This document shows positions 34,646 through 42,567 of a stretch of DNA of 64,000 bases, piece by piece. The notes under the pieces were generated by a model, which saw only the letters and a program-made list of their open reading frames with translations, made no database searches and was not told the origin of the DNA. Positions within the stretch are counted from its first letter, which is position 1. Each line of letters starts with the position of its first letter. Position numbers and translations under genes: made by a program. The stretch comes from Sphaerulina vaccinii (taxonomy: Eukaryota; Ascomycota; Dothideomycetes; Mycosphaerellales; Mycosphaerellaceae): positions 186,001 to 250,000 of the forward strand of contig JAKUDP010000023.1 in NCBI GenBank assembly GCA_022570795.1, given 5' to 3'.

Positions 34646-37231
34646 GCAATAATAGAGTAATAATTCATGATACCCAGAAGACCGAGCCTCCACTACGAGA
34701 GGTCCAGTGCAATCAACAACCCCCCTTGCTATAGCAGCTGAAAAGTTATGTAGTTTAAGCTAACATGAATGAGATGCATAGCGGTCTTGGCGTGGAGCGG
34801 TGAGTTCTAGTTCACATGGCCTTCTACGTATGCAGTGCTGTCGGCACCTGATCCCCGCCATGCTCTTGTCACCGGCCAGCATTTGGTCCTTGCCCCAATC
34901 GTGGTTAGTTCAGTCGAGAGTTGGGTAAGTCATGTCATCGCCATGCCAGAAGCATAAAAGCTTCCCGTCAACCTGTACCATGATAAGGCTGATCGCTACG
35001 TATCTTGTGGCACTGATGAGCATGACCGGTCTAATCGCATAGATAGAGAACAAGGTAGTCGCTATCGCTGGAGAAAGAAAAGAAGTGTTTGCATTGTCTC
35101 TCTGCGTTGTCGATGTTCATGATAAGCGTGAAGCTGCAGTTTCCCAGTCGCCTATCTTCACCAGTAGAGTAACCTATGAGCATGATCTCAGTGACATGCA
35201 GCTACGCATGTACCGCTGCTTGCCGTGGCTAGCACGGACAAAGAAAGGCATGTTTTCGTGTGCCAAGACGGCATTCCAAGCTGGTATATCTTTGTGTGAT
35301 AATGCAGAATGCGATTGTCTTGATACCTGGTCCGAGTCGATCGACACCTCAGCTCGACAAGGCTGTGGTGATTGCATGTGCGAGCTCATGACTCATTCTC
35401 GGACAGTCCAAGCTAGTTGCTGAGAATCAATGAGCCGAGATGGAGTGATTGATTTGGTCATCGTGGAGATCCAGCTGCAGTCTGCCGTCTCGACAGGGAA
35501 TGTCGCGTCAAGTTCGTGCGACCGATACCTGGCAATCACGACGCGATGATGCATGCGGTATCTCGTGTAAACTGGGCGATCACGTCAACCCGACCATAAG
35601 TTACTGGCAGATAATGTGCTGCTGACAAGGCGAGTTGACCACAGCACAAGCAAGACGTGATCGCAGCAGCGCGGAGTGCTGTCCTGCAGGACACATTGCG
35701 CTTGAGCCACTGGGGTTGCCAGGAATAGACGCGGCGCGACCTGAATATGAAGATCTGTCATGCGCCGTGCCGCCAGAGAGACGACATGCTCGGCAAAGCA
35801 GCTCTAAAGTACCTGCAGCTACCCGTTCCTCGAAGGAAAGTCCATACCGCTCGGCCTAGAGAGAGAGAGAGAGATCACCGGTTTCGCGCGTCACCGGTCA
35901 CCAGATTGTTCCTGTCCTTGTGATAGTGCCTGCTTAGCGAGCAGAGTACCGCTTTTGCTGTAGCTGGCTCCAATTTGGCGCTTGAAGAACATGGATAGCC
36001 GCTGTTGGATTATGCGGACCAGCAGCAATATGGCAAGTCCATCTCGACTGGCAACCGCGGTCTAGCGTAGACTGGTCGCAGAATTTGAGATGATCACAGC
36101 GGTTCCACTTGCTGCGCCTATGCAACAGAACTATTCCGGACCGGTCACCAAGGTGCTGAGAGGCACGAATCTCCTCGGTGAAGCTCACGTTCTTGACCCG
36201 AGCATAACTTTGCTTGCTGCTTGAGGCTCAGCGAACTCCTCCGAGTTGGGATTCCAGCTCAAGATGGTCGCTCAACATGATCCTTCGATATGAGACGCGT
36301 CGTTTGCGAATGGCAAGGGCCTGCAAGTTGTACGATGATGACTTCGAATGTGTTGGCAGCATTTGCAAGCAGCGGTCCTGGTAGATCTGGCTTAGCATAA
36401 GAAGTCTTTGGATCTGCCGGGCTTCGATGATCCATCCACATCACAAGTCTGCTAGGAAACCCTCAAACCAGTGCAAGTCTAACGCCGAGCCGCAACCCTG
36501 CACAATCAGGACTGTTATAAGTTTTCGATTTCCTGGGAACCAAACACCTATCCCAATACCGAGAATATCTGCCACTGCACGCATGACTTCGCCGCCAGCA
36601 GACATCTGTAGACATCATGGGGACAACAGCTGTGGCCATGGCCGGTATGTGGTAGCATTCGAACTGTGGCAGCGGGTGCGCTGACTTCGTCAAAATGATA
36701 GCCCGGATCGGGTGCAGTCGAGCACCGAGAAGCCCAGCACCAAGAATCCATCCAGCACCAAGTCCAAGAAAAGTCCGTCCAGCACCAGTACCAAAAATGC
36801 CACACAATCGACGTCGTATAATCTCGATCGATACCTCGAAAGCCAGAATCGTTACGAAAGGATCGCCCTGGCTCTCGGAGACTTCCCCGAAGTTTCGAGC
36901 ACGAAGCCAGCAAACAACAAGCGCACGTAGACGCAAGATCTGGTGAAGTAGTCTCTCTGACACATAGCGGGTCTTGTGTCAGAGCAGGGCGGAAGGTTTG
37001 TACTCAAAGAGTCAGTCGTATACCCAGAATTGTGGCAGAAGTGTCTATTAGCTTGTATCATTAGCTTTCATTACTGTTAGCTTGATCGAATACGAGGACG
37101 GCGTGCAGGCACACGCTCCATGTATATGGGGATTGTCAAAGCTTCAATCGATTGTATGATCACCCCTATGTGATCGATAACGTGTGAATTAGTTCATAGC
37201 GCTGACTCACTGCTCAACTCGGAGTCCTCGT
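34646..37231. other. 2.6-kb accessory gap
   Basis: No established gene lies between the DUF3433 gene and the CK2 alpha region. It contains a possible dead secreted Cys-rich gene (34980-35423) and a short GA run near 35859-35872. A low-complexity Ser/Thr/Lys frame lies at 36712-36930. I recognised no transposon. Confidence 0.4.
34980..35423 (+). pseudogene. possible secreted Cys-rich protein gene with TAG at codon 21
   Basis: From the ATG at 34980 the frame reads a 20-residue hydrophobic, signal-peptide-like leader (MIRLIATYLVALMSMTGLIA) and then TAG at 35040-35042. The same frame stays open for another 126 codons to TGA at 35421-35423. The downstream part has ten cysteines, including ECDC and CGDCMC, as in small secreted proteins. 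A TATA-like string (CATAAAAG) sits about 30 nt before the ATG. I could not find an intron that removes the TAG in frame. Either the gene is dead, the TAG is an error, or the leader is chance. No homologue is recognised. Confidence 0.3.
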
Positions 37232-37534
37232 CTACTTGGACTTAGGGTTCAGTCCCAACCATCTGATCAGACGCTCTTTTACCTTTTGTCGCTTGTCCCA
37301 CGTGTTTTGCCATTCATGCGTGATGAAATGGGGGCGTGGAGTGGCGCCGCCTTTCAATTCCTGTAAAAGCCAGTCATAGTCGGTTATGTCGAGTTCGCTA
37401 TGAAGCAGAATGATATCTAGATCGCCGTAGTCCATCGGGTGAGGGTGATTGCTGGTCTCCTGCTGAGCCATTGTCGGCACTCCTTGACGTGGGGCGAGTG
37501 CAAGTAATCTGGCCTTTTCTTGCCTCAAGTACTC
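37232..37534 (-). other. in-frame 100-codon ORF after the CK2 alpha stop
   Basis: Immediately after the CK2 alpha TAG (37537-37535) the same frame stays open for 100 codons, ending at TAG 37234-37232. An internal ATG at 37471 would start a 79-residue product (MAQQETSNHPHP). The sequence includes DWLLQELKGG and FITHEWQNTWDKR, which look protein-like and faintly BRCT-like, with a basic end. It could be a small separate gene, a stop-codon readthrough extension, or a chance open frame in the 3' UTR. I cannot name a family. Confidence 0.3.
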
Positions 37535-38634
37535 CTAGAGAGGGTGACTACTATTCTCCTGCTCGGCCTGTCGCACAGGTGCGAAGTATGCATGTGACTG
37601 CGCTTCTAATGCAGTCAACCGTTCCTGGATACTGTTAGCTGTTACTCCTAAACGGACTTGGCACAACCTACTTGATGATCGTAGCGCAAAAGCTTATCAA
37701 GAAAGTCGATCGCGTCGTTGCTGATGAAACGTTGGTTTTCCGAGTTGACGAATGCTTGCCAGCTCTTCTTGGGAAAGCGGCCGAGAATGTCATCGTACTG
37801 CGCGTCAAGCTCTATGTCATACTTGTCCAGGTAATCGAACAGGTCTTCCGTCCCGAGGACTTTAGCAATCTTAACCAGTTGATCACTGTTGCTGTTGCCG
37901 TGGAAGAATGGCTCTTTCCTGAAGATCATGCTCGCGAACATGGCGCCTAGAGACCACATGTCGAGACTGTAGTCGTACTCTTGGAAGTCGACCAGCAGCT
38001 CGGGGCCCTTGAAGTACCGACTCGCGACACGGACATTGTACTCTGTGCCTGCGTGGTAGAATTCAGCCAGACCCCAGTCGATCAGTCGCAGCTTCCTGTT
38101 CTCGTGGTCGATCATAACATTGTGAGGCTTCACATCTCTGTGCATGATGCCTTTGCTGTGGCAGAAGTCCAGTGCCTTCAGCAGTTCGTAGATGTAGTAT
38201 CGCACATCGTAGTCCTGAAACTTCGGATAGAGTGTCCTGAAATCCGTGTTGTTGATGTGCTCGAAGATCAGACTCGGTGTTTTTGATTGACTGTCCCGGA
38301 CGACATCAAGTAGAGCGACAATGTTTGGACCACCAGACAGGTTCTGCAAGATCTTGATCTCACGCTTGATCTTCTTCTTCTTGACAGGTTTCAGAACCTT
38401 GATCACACACTTCTGGTAGTTGACGACATTGACGCCTTCGAAGACCTCGCTGTACTTCCCGCGCCCTGTGTCTCCTGTCAGTTTCTGCGATAGTACACGA
38501 CTGCTTGCTCAATCCGCACCTATCTTGCGGACCACCTCGTAATTCTCCAAGACTCCCCAGCTGATATTGACCGAGTCGTAGTCCCAATATGCGCGCGGCA
38601 TCTGCTGGTTGACATCTGCGTACACTCGCGCCAT
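37535..38634 (-). CDS. CKA1: casein kinase II catalytic subunit alpha
   Basis: Exons in transcript order (38634-38520, 38465-37672, 37624-37535) give 332 residues, the usual CK2 alpha length. CK2 is a constitutively active Ser/Thr kinase of nucleus and cytoplasm with acidic substrates, forming a tetramer with CK2 beta. The N-terminus is typical (MARVYADVN, YWDYDS). The Gly-rich loop GRGKYSEVFEG is restored across intron 1, the ATP-binding Lys61 is in CVIKVLKPVKKKK (basic cluster), the catalytic Asp149 is in HRDVKPHN, and DWGLAEF replaces DFG as in all CK2 alpha. The last exon gives ERLTALEAQSHAYFAPVRQ, the canonical ending. Introns are 54 and 47 bp. It is divergent from PFA4. Confidence 0.96.
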
Positions 38635-39062
38635 GCTGACTGTGGGAGCCAGCTAAGGCTCGACTGCCCACTTTCCACTTTGCTTGCTGCTGGTGCAAAT
38701 GCGACTGACTGTTCGATCTGTTCGATGTGCTGGCGATATGGATAAGGCGACCCGACCCGACCGTGGAATAATGTCGCTACTCTCGGAGGCGCGGCAAGAA
38801 GATGTTGGCGGCGCGAATGTCGTATCGTATGTCGGCGGCGGGTGCTAATGCGGAAGTGGTGGTCGTGTGTAGAGTAGTAGGTGTCGTGTCCTTGGTGGTT
38901 GTCTGGTGCAGGAAGGAATAAGGAAGGCCCCGCCAAAGTCAGTGACAATCGAATCCCGACGATCCGTGACTTCCCTGTCCAACCTAGCCCACTTCTTCTT
39001 CTTCTTCTTCTTCTTCTTCCTTCACTCAACAGCAACAAACATCAGAATACGAACTACACTCG
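38635..39062. promoter_or_regulatory. divergent promoter CKA1 / PFA4 with CTT tract
   Basis: This 428-bp interval lies between divergent starts. A pure CTT trinucleotide run covers 38992-39019, about 45 bp upstream of the PFA4 ATG, probably a pyrimidine tract near its transcription start or in the 5' UTR. Confidence 0.5.
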
Positions 39063-40578
39063 ATGGAAAAGCCTTTGCTACAGCGACTTGCTCTACCAGG
39101 CGTGTCGACCTTAGTGGCTTTCCTAGCATACAGCTCACAATGGCTCTTCCATTACACTGAACCGAAACCACTATCCAAAGGAGAGGCATATGTCTTCAAT
39201 GTCCTGGTGGCATGCATCTTCATCTGCTACTGGAGAACATGCCTCACAGATCCGGGAAACATTCCTAAAGCTTGGCACGAGTTTCTAAAAGAAGCCGGCT
39301 CCGAGACACAACAAGAAACATCAACTGCTTCGACGAATCGCAACCGCTGGTGCAGAAGATGCGAAGCCTTCAAGCCGCCACGAGCGCATCATTGCAAGAC
39401 TTGTAAGAGATGCGTAATGAAGATGGACCACCACTGTATCTGGACGGTATGTCTGGCCTTCCCGTGGAGAGCAGTCACGAAAGATCGGTAGGTAACAGTT
39501 CTCTCAGGCCAATTGTGTTTCTCACATCACGATTCCACATTTCATTCGCTTTCTTGTGTACGCCGTAGCCTCTATGGCATATCTGGAGTACTTTCTTTAC
39601 CTCCGTGTGGCGCCTATATGGGAGAAAAGACGTCTACCAAGCGTAAGCACTATCACACAGGACAGCATAGGCTGAGTAAAGCTCGCTCACATTCACAGTA
39701 CTTGGGTCCATCAGTTCTCCAGCTCAGCCACATCTTTGTGCTCTGTGCCCTGAACTCGTTTGTTCTCTTCGCCCTTACACTCCTGTTAGGTCGCACGCTG
39801 TGGTCTCTTGCAGTCAATACCTGGACCATCGAAGGATGGGAGATCGAAAGACACGAGACTGTCGTACGACGTGCTCGCGTTCTTGGCTTTCTCGAAGACC
39901 CTGATGGCAACAAAGTCTTCATAGAACATCAGGAGTTTCCTTGGGACATTGGTATCTGGGCGAACATCTGTCAAGGTATGGGAAGCAGTAACCCACTCAC
40001 ATGGCTGTGGCCCTTCTCGCGCGGCCCGAGTATACAGAGCGGCTTGTCTTTCGAACATAATGAGATCGACGGTATGTACCACCAGTCCCTCCTACATATT
40101 CCGACGATGCTGACAGCAAAACACAGACCCGAGCAAACCATGGCCACCACCCGACCCAGATAGACTATTCCGTGCAGAACGCAAGCCTCTGGTGGGAGAC
40201 GGCTTCACCAAATCCTGGGACATCGACGACTTCAAGAAGCGACAAGCTGCCGATATCGCCCGCTATACTGACGTTGATGGCGAGTATGTAGTCCGAAGAA
40301 GACCTTTCCAAGACAGAATGAAAGAGAACGTCAGTCCTTATAAGGATGAGACTGCCATCGATACTGACGACGATGACTCCGAGGAGGAAGAAGGTGTTCG
40401 CGGCAGACCTCCCATCAGACCCAACGAAGGAGAAGAAGCCTGGCGCAACAAAGAAGGCGAGCGCTTAGCAGATTTCGGCGTTGACGAAGACGTAGACTTT
40501 TACGACGAAGATGAGAATGTTCCTTTGGCAGAACTCATCAAAAGACGTAACGCACAACAGATAGCCAAGGACAACTAG
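39063..40578 (+). CDS. PFA4: palmitoyltransferase Pfa4 (DHHC family)
   Basis: Exons 39063-39446, 39508-39642, 39699-40071 and 40127-40578 give 447 residues. Pfa4 is an ER membrane S-acyltransferase; in yeast it palmitoylates chitin synthase Chs3. Two TM helices come first (LALPGVSTLVAFLAYSSQ; YVFNVLVACIFICYW), followed by TDPGNIPKAW. The Cys-rich domain ends in the active-site Asp122-His-His-Cys125 (WCRRCEAFKPPRAHHC, KMDHHCIWT). After intron 1 comes ANCVSHITIPHFIRF and two more TM helices. A late block (NTWTIEGWEIERHETVVRRA) and the C-terminal acidic tail (DTDDDDSEEEEG) follow. Introns are 61, 56 and 55 bp, and all joins keep phase. Confidence 0.94.
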
Positions 40579-40594
40579 TAAAAAGCACCAGACA

Positions 40595-41024
40595 TCAGAC
40601 TCTATTACTCCAGCCTTGAAAGAACTTCAACTTAGGTTCCTCCTTCTTCTTGGTATCATACTCGATTTCAACCCTCGCGCTGAAACGAAAATCCTCGCGT
40701 CCGCCTGTTTTTTTTCTCTAATATGATACGTCCTAATAACATGAGACGTCTACCTTCCTGATCATTTCCGTAGACCTCGAGAATAGAGTGTTGAAAGTTT
40801 TCCAATAGCTTGGATACTTCAGCAGACTTCACAAGCTCTACGCACTCCTACATCAGCACGAAAAGGTGTGGGAGGGAAAGTATACATCTACCTCTAGTTG
40901 TCGTTGTCGTAAGGTTAGGCAGGTCTGTCCAGGAGCAAGAGAGAGGTGAAGGGAAGTCAGGTCTTGGCTTCACCGAGACCGAGAGTCTGCCGTCTTCCAC
41001 ACCATTGATGAACACGAACTCCAT
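40595..41024 (-). CDS. small 84-residue protein of unknown function (assembled from three exons)
   Basis: Exons in transcript order (41024-40974, 40847-40754, 40704-40595) give 84 residues; introns are 126 and 49 bp. No single frame covers it. It was assembled because donors and acceptors agree in phase (0, then 1) and the product reads as a compact acidic/basic protein: MEFVFINGVEDGRLSVS, then ECVELVKSAEVSKLLENFQ and ILEVYGNDQ, then EDFRFSARVEIEYDTKKKEE and LKFFQGWSN. I do not recognise the family, and no signal, TM or metal motif is seen. Its start lies 30 bp from the start of the divergent uS3m gene, so the two may share one promoter. The stop is 16 bp past the end of PFA4, convergent. Confidence 0.6.
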
Positions 41025-41054
41025 CTGTTCCACCTCCTCATATCGCCTGCTAAG
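41025..41054. promoter_or_regulatory. 30-bp divergent start-to-start interval
   Basis: Only 30 bp separate the start of the 84-residue gene (minus) from the start of the uS3m gene (plus). If both models hold, the promoters must overlap the opposite gene's coding sequence or the transcripts overlap. Confidence 0.45.
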
Positions 41055-42164
41055 ATGCCCCCGCGCAGCATCGCAGTCCCACGAGGGACATTCGCCAGCC
41101 ATGCAAAACACCTCCGCCATCAACGACGCTCCGCCAGCACAGCAGTGTCACATCTTCCCACTGCAGCAGTCATCCCCGATGCTCCCATATGGCGATCACG
41201 AACAGAACCTCTCACGCGGCTAGGACAGTCCATCACAGGCGCGATGGAATGGCAGACGTCGACATACTCCTTCAACAAACAAGCTGTCAAGCCGATACCA
41301 GTCGTCACCACGAATGTCGAGAAGCTCATCCGCAACTATGTCACCATGAAGCGCGTCAACAACGAGGGAAAGGATGTGCGAGCCATACGAACAGCTCTTG
41401 CCGCGAGGAGGAAGAGCGCAGAGAAGGTGTACGTGTCCAAACCAAAGATCAAAGACTATGGCGATCGAGTAGAAGTCAAATGCTTCGTCTGGGACGGCCG
41501 AGAAGCCCTGAAAGAGGAAAACGACAAGATGAAGCGTGGAAGGACACCACACGCATCATCACCAGATGGCAGCAGCAGCGGCAAGAAACAATCCAACGAC
41601 AGCGACCCCATCCTCGACCCAAAACAGAAAGTCGGCCTACAAAGTCTCATCGCGCGAATGTACGGCAAAGAAGTCGACCTTCAAATGATAAAAATCAAAC
41701 GTCCACATCTCGACGCAGATATCCTAGCAGCATACATCGCGCAACGCCTACGAGATCGACGTTTCACCCCAAGAAGAGTAATTCGAGACGCTACTTGGAA
41801 AGCTCCTCTACCTTCAGCCCAAGCAGTCGCCAACATCAACAATGCGAAACTACGCTCCATGCCGCAGAAATTCTCGTGGCAGGACTTCACTCTCGGGAAT
41901 GTAGCACGAGCAAGCGCTACGGGTATAGTGGAGAGCTTGTCGCTGAGCCAAGTCAGCAGTATTCAGGTTGAAGCTGCTGGTCGTTTGACGAAGCGTTTGA
42001 CTGCTAATCGGTCGGCTAAGAAGAGTGCGAGGAGAGGTACAGCTAGCAAAGGACCGGCGTATATGCTCAGAGGGTTCAGAAAAGCTCATACACAATATGC
42101 GTTTGCTGGCGGAAAGAGAAGAGTTGGACAGTTTGGTATCAAGGTTAGCGTGGGGCATACGTAA
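41055..42164 (+). CDS. mitochondrial small-subunit ribosomal protein uS3m (Var1/Rps3-like), nuclear gene
   Basis: A single exon of 369 residues. The first ~35 residues are basic and Arg/Ser/Ala-rich without acids (MPPRSIAVPRGTFASHAKHL), a good mitochondrial targeting sequence. The C-terminal ~90 residues match the uS3/Var1 core: IQVEAAGRLTKRLTANRSA, an RRG turn, YMLRGFRKAHTQYAFA, then VGQFGIKVSVG. The middle carries the KQKVGLQSLIARMYGK region and a charged insert near 160-180. The protein would sit at the head of the mitochondrial 37S subunit near the mRNA entry channel. In many Pezizomycotina this gene is in mitochondrial DNA, so a nuclear version is notable. I left the symbol blank because naming differs between lineages. 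Confidence 0.8.
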   Translation: MPPRSIAVPRGTFASHAKHLRHQRRSASTAVSHLPTAAVIPDAPIWRSRTEPLTRLGQSITGAMEWQTSTYSFNKQAVKPIPVVTTNVEKLIRNYVTMKRVNNEGKDVRAIRTALAARRKSAEKVYVSKPKIKDYGDRVEVKCFVWDGREALKEENDKMKRGRTPHASSPDGSSSGKKQSNDSDPILDPKQKVGLQSLIARMYGKEVDLQMIKIKRPHLDADILAAYIAQRLRDRRFTPRRVIRDATWKAPLPSAQAVANINNAKLRSMPQKFSWQDFTLGNVARASATGIVESLSLSQVSSIQVEAAGRLTKRLTANRSAKKSARRGTASKGPAYMLRGFRKAHTQYAFAGGKRRVGQFGIKVSVGHT

Positions 42165-42567
42165 AAGACGCCTGTTGTATATTGTACCTGGAGAAGGAGA
42201 GTACGAAGGTGCAGGTCGTTACGGAAGATCCGAGAAAGGTTTCTGCTAGTTCGCTCCGCAGAGTGGAGATTAGTGATGAGGATGGAAGTTAGATACTTCT
42301 CTACTAGCTAAAGAATAAGAAAGATTTTGAAGACTAGCCCCTCTCGGCTTCACAGGCAAGACTGAACAAGCGCCATGTAAGCTGTTCAATGCGGAAGAGC
42401 TTAAGGATGGTTACACAGGTGAGGCCTGCCGTGCATAAGCGGTTGGCATACTCAGCCTTTGTGCTACTCAGCTGAGTGTGGAGGGGCAAGGCTGGGGCTG
42501 AGAGTGACCTTGAGTAATGCACTACAGGACTGACATCCAGATCAACATCGACTTCTCAGCACGCGCC
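42165..42567. other. intergenic before the homeodomain chimera
   Basis: This 403-bp interval holds the uS3m 3' UTR and the promoter of the next gene. An in-frame ATG at 42517 could extend the chimera by 17 residues; the ATG at 42568 has a better context (GCCATGG). Confidence 0.45.

Noticed and set aside
36712..36930. Ser/Thr/Lys-rich 72-codon frame
   Set aside because: It arises from a short imperfect CCAGCACCAAG repeat and has open frames on both strands over the same interval. No gene structure could be built around it.
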